A stretch of DNA of 64,000 bases from Paenibacillus gallinarum (GTDB lineage Bacteria; Bacillota; Bacilli; Paenibacillales; Paenibacillaceae), in the NCBI RefSeq assembly GCF_014836635.1, contig NZ_JACSQL010000008.1, positions 1-64,000 on the forward strand. The letters run 5' to 3'. The position numbers and the translations under genes are program-made. The notes beneath the pieces were generated by a model that was not told the DNA's origin, ran no database searches, and saw nothing but the letters and a program-made list of their open reading frames with translations. The first letter of the stretch is position 1. Each line of letters begins with the position of its first letter. Below, piece after piece: positions 34,727-42,659 of this stretch.

Positions 34727-35077
34727 TTGAAATGGTTGCTGAAAGTCAGGGTAGATAATGTATTCATCGAGACCTGCTTTTTCTAACTGGGCAATAAGAT
34801 ACTCATCAGGTGTACCTTCCACTCCTGCATAACCTCGTCTGGTATAAATATGCTCTGCATCCGGGAAAGTATCTCTGAGTTCACCTCGAATACGTTTTCC
34901 AGAGCTGTCATTGTCCATAAACAAATAAACCTCATCATATTTAATCTGTTTACGAAGTTTCTCAAGCTTCATGCTATTGAGTGTTCCATACGTGCATAAA
35001 ATAGAAATCTCGGGTTGTAACAACCGACGGAGTTTGCTGCGATCATTTTTACCTTCCACAATGACATGAATCGGCAT
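34724..35077 (-). CDS. Small Toprim-domain protein
   Basis: 117 residues from the ATG at 35077 with AAGAGGTGAAG upstream; an ATG ten codons earlier lacks an RBS. Nearly the whole protein is a Toprim fold: VIVEGKNDRSKL (catalytic Glu) near residue 5 and YLFMDNDSSGKRIR (DxD) near residue 60. Stand-alone Toprim proteins of this size occur in Firmicutes, related to the RNase M5/primase type nucleotidyl-transfer fold; the substrate is unknown. Monocistronic. Confidence 0.88.
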   Translation of the reverse strand: MPIHVIVEGKNDRSKLRRLLQPEISILCTYGTLNSMKLEKLRKQIKYDEVYLFMDNDSSGKRIRGELRDTFPDAEHIYTRRGYAGVEGTPDEYLIAQLEKAGLDEYIIYPDFQQPFQ

Positions 35078-35174
35078 CGTATGCTTCACCTCTTGTTTTA
35101 TTCGCATATGAACTCGAAATTCCCCGGGAAATGTTTATGTTCTATTTTATCGCAAAGTATGGATTTCATGCAAA

Positions 35175-35250
35175 AAGATCAGTCCATTATTGGGCTGATC
35201 TCAAACGGTAGACAAAATTAGTCTCACCTAGTTTGCCTACCGTCTTTTTT
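35175..35250. terminator. Two adjacent terminator hairpins after the MFS gene
   Basis: AGATCAGTCC / GGGCTGATCT (35177-35202) and ACGGTAG...CAAA / TTTG...CTACCGT with T6 (35205-35250). The second faces both strands and ends next to the MFS stop codon. Confidence 0.8.
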
Positions 35251-35251
35251 A

Positions 35252-36403
35252 TTAGATGTGTTTTGGTTCTGGAGTAAGTGTGGAGGTGCGCACTTGTTTT
35301 GAAAAAGGTAAAAATAAGAGACCAATCATGAGGACAAGGAAAGCTAGGAAGTAAGGAGAGATCTCCATTCGAATCTGTCCTGATGCGATGGGGCCTACAA
35401 ACGAACCTAATGAAGTGGCGATAGATTGAATGGAAAAAATCCTTCCAAGCCTAACTCCGCCGCTTAGCTGTACAAACATAGTAGCTAGTGCTGGGAAGAT
35501 AATACCTTTGGATGTGCCCAGGACATATAGAATGAGCCATAAAGGCAGTTCGGGCGCAGAAGCGAGTAGAAAGAAGCTGATTGCCATCAGTAATACGCCT
35601 GCGGCAAGACGAAGCTTCGTTGAATAACGATTGAGAAACAACATACTTAATGTAGTGAGTGCTCCTAGACTGATGATAGAGAATAAGAGGCCTGTTGATA
35701 AGATGGAAGCTGATCCGCTGCCTCTCAGGGGGAGTTCAAAGAATAGAACGCCTTGAGAGCATGCAATGACTAGCGGTAAAACAAAATAACGCCAAGATAT
35801 CGGAAGAAAACGGCCTTCCATAGGAGGCAACACTTTGGCACTCTGGGTACTTGCTGCCTTTACGGCAGGAATCGTAAAAAATGCCATCAGCCCAGTAATG
35901 ATCAGCAGAATTCCAAGAATCTGAAAAGTCCCGGAGAAGCCAATGCCTGCAACAATGAAGGCGCCCGCTGCGGGAGAGACCACAGAAGCCAGTGTATGGA
36001 CCACACCATGTCCCGACATATACTTTCCTTGCGTGGTTGGATCAGACGACAACTGAGCAAGCAGAGTCATACAGGCAGGAGAGAGAAAAGCAAGAACAAA
36101 TCCGCTGAGTGCCCGTAAAATAAGTAGTTGCCACGGGGTATCAACATAGGCTTGAAGCAACAAAAGGATCCCAGCAGTTGTTAGACTGAAAATAATGTAA
36201 CGCTTGCTTCCATACTTATCGATTTTTGTGCCTGCAATCAGATTTCCCGGTAGATGGGTTAAGGAATAAATGCCCATCATCCAACCAATAAAGGTGGGAG
36301 CTGCGCCTAATGAAATCGCAAAAGGCGTAAGAATAGGATACTGAGCATGTAAATCGAAGAAGGCTAAAAAAAGAAATAAATAAAGCCATATGGCCGTTTT
36401 CAA
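35252..36403 (-). CDS. MFS transporter
   Basis: 383 residues from TTG at 36403, preceded by GGGAGGTG; the in-frame ATG six codons upstream overlaps that RBS. About 12 membrane spans. The loop 2-3 motif reads GTKIDKYGSKRYI and the fifth helix region has HGVVHTLASVVSPAAG. It looks like a drug/metabolite exporter of the YfkF/sugar-efflux type, but substrate cannot be deduced. No regulator next to it. Confidence 0.9.
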   Translation of the reverse strand: MKTAIWLYLFLFLAFFDLHAQYPILTPFAISLGAAPTFIGWMMGIYSLTHLPGNLIAGTKIDKYGSKRYIIFSLTTAGILLLLQAYVDTPWQLLILRALSGFVLAFLSPACMTLLAQLSSDPTTQGKYMSGHGVVHTLASVVSPAAGAFIVAGIGFSGTFQILGILLIITGLMAFFTIPAVKAASTQSAKVLPPMEGRFLPISWRYFVLPLVIACSQGVLFFELPLRGSGSASILSTGLLFSIISLGALTTLSMLFLNRYSTKLRLAAGVLLMAISFFLLASAPELPLWLILYVLGTSKGIIFPALATMFVQLSGGVRLGRIFSIQSIATSLGSFVGPIASGQIRMEISPYFLAFLVLMIGLLFLPFSKQVRTSTLTPEPKHI

Positions 36404-36509
36404 GGAAACAGCACCTCCCATTTCAATATATAGCTAGAACATCGTATGATATACTTGTACGCCTAATGGGACAGTCTTATACCGTATTTTTGCGTAAACC
36501 GGCGCTTAG

Positions 36510-36539
36510 CTGACAGCAGTATCGGTAATCATGTATAAT
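36510..36539 (+). promoter_or_regulatory. Promoter of the 36585 gene and probably the downstream membrane gene
   Basis: CTGACA, 18-base spacer, TATAAT, 45 bases before the start codon. Confidence 0.65.
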
Positions 36540-36584
36540 ATTCGGGAACTCATAACAATGGAGTTCGGGAGGTGGATGATCATA

Positions 36585-37022
36585 ATGGATTTAGAAGTAT
36601 GGAAAGAGTTCGTACAGCAAAATTGGCTGGTTATTATTGTTGCTTTGATCTTGTTGTTTATTGTCATTAATGTACTTAAGACGGTACTCAAGTGGGCTAT
36701 CGTTCTTGTAATTGTGGCCGCACTGATCATATACAGCGGTGTTTCTTTGGACCAGATCAAAGATGTAGTTACGGATGTAAGTTCGTCTACTGTGGAAACG
36801 GTGAAAACAGAAGCACAAGAATTGATGCAGAACGAAGCGAAGCAAGCTACCTATGTTCTTCACGAGGATGGAACGTTTACTATTACGAGTCCCAATGTGG
36901 AAGTTTCAGGAGAACAAGGTAAAGATAAAGTGAAAGTAAGTCTGCGCGGTGTATCTGTAGGTGAGTGGAGTATTAATAATGCTGCTGTGAAACAGTACAT
37001 GGAAACCGCACAAACTAAATAA
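36585..37022 (+). CDS. Membrane protein of unknown function
   Basis: 145 residues from the ATG at 36585 with GGGAGGTGG upstream (an ATG three codons earlier is too close to the RBS). A hydrophobic hairpin of two spans (residues ~14-31 and ~36-55) is followed by a ~90-residue soluble part with helix (DQIKDVVTDVSSSTVETVK) and beta-rich end (GTFTITSPNVEVSG, VKVSLRGVSVGEW). No family recognised. It is 41 bases from the CvpA/transglutaminase gene and probably co-transcribed. Confidence 0.72.
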   Translation: MDLEVWKEFVQQNWLVIIVALILLFIVINVLKTVLKWAIVLVIVAALIIYSGVSLDQIKDVVTDVSSSTVETVKTEAQELMQNEAKQATYVLHEDGTFTITSPNVEVSGEQGKDKVKVSLRGVSVGEWSINNAAVKQYMETAQTK

Positions 37023-37063
37023 ATAAAGATAAATATAAGTATAGGTATAACAGGGGTGAAAAC

Positions 37064-38215
37064 ATGTTCGAATCATGGATCGATAGCCTATTGAACGGAA
37101 ATGTGGTCACGCTTGTTTTATTGGTCATTCTCCTTGTATCACTGATTCAAGGATTTGCAAGAGGAGCTTCACGCTCAGCAGGAGCATTGGTAAATCTGGT
37201 TACGGAAGGGATGTTTACCGTCATTGGCCTTGCTGGTGCTTTTTTGCTATCTATGAAGTTATCTCCAATTATCCAAACGTGGCTAGCACAGTACAGTGAG
37301 AACATACCTAATCGAGATTTGAAAGTATGGGAGCAAATTTATTATACTGCCATTACCGGGCTCACTGATTTTCCGTTAATGCGATTTGCTGTTCTTTTTA
37401 TGATTAGTTATGCAGTGATACGTTTTGTTCTTTCTGTAATTGGTGGTTTGCTTACAGGGCTTGGCCTTGGCAGGTCAAATACCAGATCTCGTAAGGATCC
37501 AGGAATGATTAGTCGCCTTCTTGGTGCTGCTTTCGGAGTTGTTGTCGGCGTAGCGAGAAGCATTCTGGTAATTGCGCTGTTGTTTATATTAGTGAGTCTA
37601 TATCCAGGAAGTGCATTCAGTAATTATGTTGAATCTTCCCCTTTGTATCAGCAGGGTGCCAAAAAAGTGATTGAACCGCTCTCGGGAACACTGATTAAGG
37701 AACGGCTTCCTGTCATTACCCAAGCGGCTAAAAATGAACTGACCGGCATAATGCAGCGAAGATATGAAGTGATCGATCGGAGTATTCCTAAGGATATAGA
37801 AGGAGCAGCTGCTAAAGTAACAGAGAACGCGGCCACTGATGAAGAAAAGGCAAAGGCGCTCTATCAATGGGTAGGTACTCGTGTTGAATATGACTACGGA
37901 AAAGTAGAGGACTATGAACAAAGAGGCATTTGGAATGAGCAAACACCGCAGGATACTTTTCAAACCATGAAAGGCGTTTGCATTGACTATGCAAGGCTAT
38001 ACGCGGTTATGGCCCGGTCACAAGGATTGGATGTAAAAGTCATTACAGGTCTTGGATATAATGGACAAGGCGGATACGGTGCTCATGCATGGAACGAAGT
38101 ATATTTAAGTGAGACAGATGAGTGGGTACCTCTTGATCCAACTTGGGCGAATAGTGGGAATTGGTTTAATCCATCAAACTTCTACGACACCCATATTAAA
38201 GATCAGTCCTTATAA
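37064..38215 (+). CDS. CvpA-like membrane domain fused to a transglutaminase-like domain
   Basis: 383 residues. The N-terminal ~190 residues have four membrane spans with CvpA/colicin V production-like features (LIQGFARGASRSAG; GLGLGRSN; FGVVVGVARSILVIALL). After a linker, residues ~265-383 form a transglutaminase-like domain with a full triad: Cys in MKGVCIDYARLY, His in YGAHAWNEVYL and Asp in VPLDPTWA. Such domains are cysteine peptidases or transamidases. By topology the domain is probably outside. It lies just upstream of three PBP genes. Confidence 0.85.
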   Translation: MFESWIDSLLNGNVVTLVLLVILLVSLIQGFARGASRSAGALVNLVTEGMFTVIGLAGAFLLSMKLSPIIQTWLAQYSENIPNRDLKVWEQIYYTAITGLTDFPLMRFAVLFMISYAVIRFVLSVIGGLLTGLGLGRSNTRSRKDPGMISRLLGAAFGVVVGVARSILVIALLFILVSLYPGSAFSNYVESSPLYQQGAKKVIEPLSGTLIKERLPVITQAAKNELTGIMQRRYEVIDRSIPKDIEGAAAKVTENAATDEEKAKALYQWVGTRVEYDYGKVEDYEQRGIWNEQTPQDTFQTMKGVCIDYARLYAVMARSQGLDVKVITGLGYNGQGGYGAHAWNEVYLSETDEWVPLDPTWANSGNWFNPSNFYDTHIKDQSL

Positions 38216-38254
38216 TGTATTTGTTAAACCGCAGTTAGAAAGGATAGTTTAGGA

Positions 38255-40321
38255 ATGAGCAAAGAGGAAACAGACCCATATATGAAAAAAGAGATTTTGA
38301 AGGAGAAAAGGTTTACTTTTCGACTAAATGTCTTTTTCCTTGCTACCTTTTTGATCTTTGGTGTACTGATCATCAGGCTGGCTTATCTGCAGCTGGTTCA
38401 GGGTCCTACGCTAAAAAAAGAAGAAGCAAGTGTCGCAACGAAAAGTGTATCTCTTTCTCCCATTCGAGGGACGATATTTGACTCTACGGGCGAGAATCGC
38501 CTCGCCTATTCGACCTCGACTCAGTCTTTGTATGTGAGTTTAGATAAAAACTACACCCGTGAAGAAAATAAAGATGAATTAAAAGAGCTGGTTTCGAGTC
38601 TCAAACATGTTTTTGATCGGTATGGAGATCCGAGCAAAGCAATGACAGAAGCTGAAATAGAAGAAGCTCTTGATATATCCTATCGCAAGAATTACGGATA
38701 TACGCCGAGAAGAATTAAGACGGATCTGACAGATGAAGAGATCGCCTATTTTCTATCGCATAAGGATGATTTCCCAACGGTAGAAGTGGTAGAAGAAAAC
38801 GTGAGACGTTATGACGAGGATACCGTTGCCGTACAGACTGTAGGATATATGAAACCATTCCGCTCCGTAATTGATCCAGATTATGGACTCGGTTATTATC
38901 TGAAAGCCAAGGAAGAAACGGACCCTAAACTTCAATATCTGGACGACGAGGAAGTCGGATATGATGGTATAGAGTTTATGTTTCAAGAGGAATTAAGAGG
39001 AACAAAGGGCGTTAAGACTTTCCCAGTTAACTCACAAAATCAAATTTCTGGTGAAGCAGAGATTACGGCTCCTAAAAAAGGGAATAACGTGTGGTTATCT
39101 ATTAATAAAGATGTTCAGTTGGCTACCGAGCAGGCAATCATGGACCAATTGGAATATTTGCAAACGACAAGTAATTCTAATATAAAAGCACCAAATGCCA
39201 AAACGGGATTTGCAGTTGCCATGGAAGTGGACACAGGCAAGATCGTAACGATGGCGAGTATGCCTGACTATGACCCGAACATTTGGACAAAAGGAAGCAT
39301 GACACAAGAAGAACTTAATAATATTGCTCCTTATGCTTCAAATGGCGCAATTCGCGAAGTGTATCAGTCCTACAGCAGTAAAGAAGAGAGTTATAAACAT
39401 CCATCTTCCACTGTGCTGCTCGGTTCCGTTATTAAGCCTTTATCTGTTCTCATTGGTCTGCAAGAAAACTTATTTACGACTTCTACTTTATATAATGATG
39501 TGGGGGTAGGGAAGTTTGGTAAGAAGGGTTATGAAACTTCCGTTCGAAATTCGGGGAGTCACGCTTACGGTTTGATCGACCCTGCTTCTGCTATTGAACA
39601 TTCTTCCAATGCGTTCATGGTAGAAATGGTCGGCAATAAATTATATGAGAAGTATGGTGCAGATGGCGTTGACGTATGGGATCAGTACATGAAGGAATTT
39701 GGGCTGGGGGTATCGACAGAGAGCGGTTTACCTAATGAGCAGTCTGGTCTACGCGAATATATAAATGAAGCACAGAATAGCAGTTCGCAGTCAGCGCTTG
39801 CCTATGCTTCTTTCGGACAGCAAGGAAAGTACACAACACTCCAGCTTGCTCAGTATACAGCCATGCTTGCGAATGAAGGAAAACGACTGAAACCACAAAT
39901 TGCAAGCAAGATTACGGATGTAGAAGGCAATGTAGTGAAGGAATTTGGTGCGGAAATACTAAACACCGTTGAATTTGATTCTTCTTATTGGGATGAAATC
40001 AAAGCAGGGATGAACAGTAATGCTCAAGGATTTGAGGGATTCCCGTATGATTTTGCTCGCAAAACAGGAACATCTCAGCAAAGTGTAGGTGGCGAACTCG
40101 TAGAAAACGGCGTCTTTATTACATTTGCTCCTAGAGACAACCCGAAACTTGCTATTGCTGTGGTTGTGCCTGAGGGAGGATTTGGATCGGTTAGTGCAGC
40201 GCCTATTGCACGTAAAATTTATGATGCCTATGATCAATACATTGGCCTTGACGGAACACCAAAAATTCAAGATACTCAAGATCAGAGTGAAGCTTCTGAA
40301 CAAGATGATTCCGGTGAATAG
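38255..40321 (+). CDS. Class B penicillin-binding protein, PbpA/PbpH-like, copy 1 of 3
   Basis: 688 residues. Short basic cytoplasmic start, one membrane span (VFFLATFLIFGVLIIRLAYLQ), a dimerisation domain with SPIRGTIFDSTGENRLAY, then a transpeptidase domain. Active motifs are intact: SVIK (Ser about residue 391), SSN in EHSSNAFMV and KTG in ARKTGTSQQ (about residue 603). It crosslinks peptidoglycan. The N-terminal sequence resembles B. subtilis PbpA/PbpH, the elongation PBPs. The C-terminal tail is acidic (QDTQDQSEASEQDDSGE). Confidence 0.93.
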   Translation: MSKEETDPYMKKEILKEKRFTFRLNVFFLATFLIFGVLIIRLAYLQLVQGPTLKKEEASVATKSVSLSPIRGTIFDSTGENRLAYSTSTQSLYVSLDKNYTREENKDELKELVSSLKHVFDRYGDPSKAMTEAEIEEALDISYRKNYGYTPRRIKTDLTDEEIAYFLSHKDDFPTVEVVEENVRRYDEDTVAVQTVGYMKPFRSVIDPDYGLGYYLKAKEETDPKLQYLDDEEVGYDGIEFMFQEELRGTKGVKTFPVNSQNQISGEAEITAPKKGNNVWLSINKDVQLATEQAIMDQLEYLQTTSNSNIKAPNAKTGFAVAMEVDTGKIVTMASMPDYDPNIWTKGSMTQEELNNIAPYASNGAIREVYQSYSSKEESYKHPSSTVLLGSVIKPLSVLIGLQENLFTTSTLYNDVGVGKFGKKGYETSVRNSGSHAYGLIDPASAIEHSSNAFMVEMVGNKLYEKYGADGVDVWDQYMKEFGLGVSTESGLPNEQSGLREYINEAQNSSSQSALAYASFGQQGKYTTLQLAQYTAMLANEGKRLKPQIASKITDVEGNVVKEFGAEILNTVEFDSSYWDEIKAGMNSNAQGFEGFPYDFARKTGTSQQSVGGELVENGVFITFAPRDNPKLAIAVVVPEGGFGSVSAAPIARKIYDAYDQYIGLDGTPKIQDTQDQSEASEQDDSGE

Positions 40322-40355
40322 GCTTTGAAATATCCATTTGCAATATAATATGATA

Positions 40356-40396
40356 AAAACAGCGTGTGCCACGTTAATGAGGCGCACGCTGTTTTG
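40356..40396 (+). terminator. Terminator after PBP copy 1
   Basis: AAAACAGCGTG...GC / GC...CACGCTGTTTTG. It makes the three PBP genes at least partly separate units. Confidence 0.85.
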
Positions 40397-40501
40397 TCGT
40401 TTTATGACGAAATTGTAATCAACAAAAGAGAAATTTGGATATCAGTTGTGGTAGAATAAAAAAAGGATATCTATGGAACAGAAAGAAAAGTGAGGTATAG
40501 T

Positions 40502-42535
40502 ATGACGCAGCAGCAAAATCATGAAAAGGAAGAACTCTCAAATAAACGCCGATTTAGTTTTCGTCTGAATTTTTTCTTCTTTAGCTCTTTTATTATTTTT
40601 TCTATTATTATCATTAGACTTGCTGTGCTTCAGTTTGTAGAAGGACCGGAGCTCGCGCAGCAGGAGAGCGGCAGTGTGACTAAGAATATACCGCTACTTC
40701 CGGTAAGGGGTTCCATACTTGACTCTACCGGTGAGGTGAAACTTGCTTATTCAGAGCCTATTCAGTCACTGTATATTACTTTATATAAAAATTATAGTAA
40801 GCCGACAGACGGTTCGGTAAATCCAAACCATGCAGAGGCATTGGAGATGGCTGAGCGTCTTGCTGAAGTTTTTGAGAAATATAAAGATCCGGATGCGGAA
40901 ACAATAACAGCAGCTGACATCGAAAAGGCAATGGACCTTAACTATCGACAAACGCATGGCTATACACCTAGGCTGATTAAGAGTAACTTATCAGAAAAAG
41001 AAATCGCTTATTTTTTGCAACATAAAAAAGAGTTTCCAGGTGTCAGCGTAATTGAAGAGACGGTAAGGAAATATGATGAGGATACAGTTGCTGTACAAGC
41101 AATCGGCTACCTCAAAACGTTTAAGACTTCAAAAACACTCGAGAAATATAAACAAATAGATGAAACGAACAAAGATCAAACCGAACCAGGGCTGGTGTAT
41201 TCGGAACTGGAGTCAGTTGGTGCAGACGGCCTTGAAATGCAGTATCAGGATGAACTTCGTGGTAAAGCAGGCTATAGTCAAATTCCAATCAATCCACTGA
41301 ATCTTCCAGAAGAAGGTACAGTTATTCAGGCTCCTGAAAAAGGAAATGACATCGTATCTACCATTAATAAAGACATTCAGGTAGAAACGGAACAAGCGAT
41401 TCTGGATCAGCTTGATTGGCTGCATCGTAATCCTGTCTCTGGTAAACTACATCCTAATGCTACAACGGGTTACGCTGTTGCGATGGAAGTAGATACAGGG
41501 AACATTGTGGCAATGGCAAGTATGCCGGATTACGATCCCAATGATGAATGGGACTATGACAAAATCAAGTACATTTATCGTAACGGAACAACAGAATCGT
41601 ACCCGCCGGATGATTCGAGAAGACGGATGGAATCGACGGTTCTTTTAGGTTCTACTATTAAACCACTTAGTGTATTAATCGGTTTAAAAGAAGGTCTATT
41701 CAGTACAAACACGGCCTATCAAGATGTGGGGTATGCCCTTTTTGGTCGAGACGATTCTAGAGTACGAAACTCACAGAACCATGTGTATGGACTTCTTTTC
41801 CCGGATACAGCCATTAAGCACTCCTCGAACGCGTTTATGGTAGATATGATCGGTGAAAGACTGTATAACAAGTTCGGCAGTAAAGGAATTGATATCTGGG
41901 ATCAGCATATGAAAGAATTTGGTCTTGGTGTTGAGACAGGTGTAGATCTACCGCGTGAATTTAAGGGGCAAATTGAGTATAAGAACGAAAAGGAAACAGC
42001 TCTTTCTCGACTTGCATTTGCATCCTTTGGACAGCAGGGTAAGTATACAACCATGCAGCTTGCTCAGTACACAACGATGCTGGCTAACAAAGGAAAAAGG
42101 TTGGAACCGCATCTTATCAAAGAAATTCGCGATTCCGAAGGAAATATAGTGAAGAAAATTGAACCTAAGATACTCAATGAAGTGGATTTCGCAGATGAGT
42201 ACTGGAATACGGTTCACCGCGGGATGTCGACGAACGTAGATATGGCCTTCTCAGGATTCCCATATGACTTCGCTCGTAAAACAGGTACCTCGCAGCAAGA
42301 TATTTTTTACAATGGGACAAAAAATCGGATTGATAATGGTGTGTTTATTGCCTTTGCACCACGTAATAATCCGAAGCTGGCTGTAGCCGTTGTCATACCT
42401 GAAGGTGGATTTGGTTCTAGCAGCGCGGCTCCCGTTGCTCGTAAAATTTTTGATGCTTATGATAAAGTGTACGGTCTGGATGGTGTTCCTAAAGGGGATC
42501 CGCAAGACGATGAAGAAACTTCACAGAATGAATAG
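40502..42535 (+). CDS. Class B penicillin-binding protein, PbpA/PbpH-like, copy 2 of 3
   Basis: 677 residues from the ATG at 40502 with GTGAGG 5 bases upstream. Same layout as copy 1: one span (FFFFSSFIIFSIIIIRLAVLQ), PVRGSILDSTGEVKLAYSEP, transpeptidase with STIK (Ser about residue 384), SSN in KHSSNAFMVD and KTG in ARKTGTSQQ. It is closer to copy 3 than to copy 1 in the C-terminal half (shared EYKNEKETALSRLAFASFG). No motif is damaged. Confidence 0.93.
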   Translation: MTQQQNHEKEELSNKRRFSFRLNFFFFSSFIIFSIIIIRLAVLQFVEGPELAQQESGSVTKNIPLLPVRGSILDSTGEVKLAYSEPIQSLYITLYKNYSKPTDGSVNPNHAEALEMAERLAEVFEKYKDPDAETITAADIEKAMDLNYRQTHGYTPRLIKSNLSEKEIAYFLQHKKEFPGVSVIEETVRKYDEDTVAVQAIGYLKTFKTSKTLEKYKQIDETNKDQTEPGLVYSELESVGADGLEMQYQDELRGKAGYSQIPINPLNLPEEGTVIQAPEKGNDIVSTINKDIQVETEQAILDQLDWLHRNPVSGKLHPNATTGYAVAMEVDTGNIVAMASMPDYDPNDEWDYDKIKYIYRNGTTESYPPDDSRRRMESTVLLGSTIKPLSVLIGLKEGLFSTNTAYQDVGYALFGRDDSRVRNSQNHVYGLLFPDTAIKHSSNAFMVDMIGERLYNKFGSKGIDIWDQHMKEFGLGVETGVDLPREFKGQIEYKNEKETALSRLAFASFGQQGKYTTMQLAQYTTMLANKGKRLEPHLIKEIRDSEGNIVKKIEPKILNEVDFADEYWNTVHRGMSTNVDMAFSGFPYDFARKTGTSQQDIFYNGTKNRIDNGVFIAFAPRNNPKLAVAVVIPEGGFGSSSAAPVARKIFDAYDKVYGLDGVPKGDPQDDEETSQNE

Positions 42536-42659
42536 ATTGATAAGAAAGGCGTCTTTTGCATAAAAGCAAAGGGCGTCTTCTTTTTTGTACAATAGTGGTA
42601 AATGTTGGTATAATTAGGGCGTATGTACAGTTGTTGTTTTATCTATGGGGGGACTACTA

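Noticed and set aside
42542-42586. Terminator after PBP copy 2
   Set aside because: The visible AAGGCGTCTT repeats are direct, not inverted; only a short CTTTTGC/GCAAAGG stem remains before the T-run, so I do not list it as a terminator.
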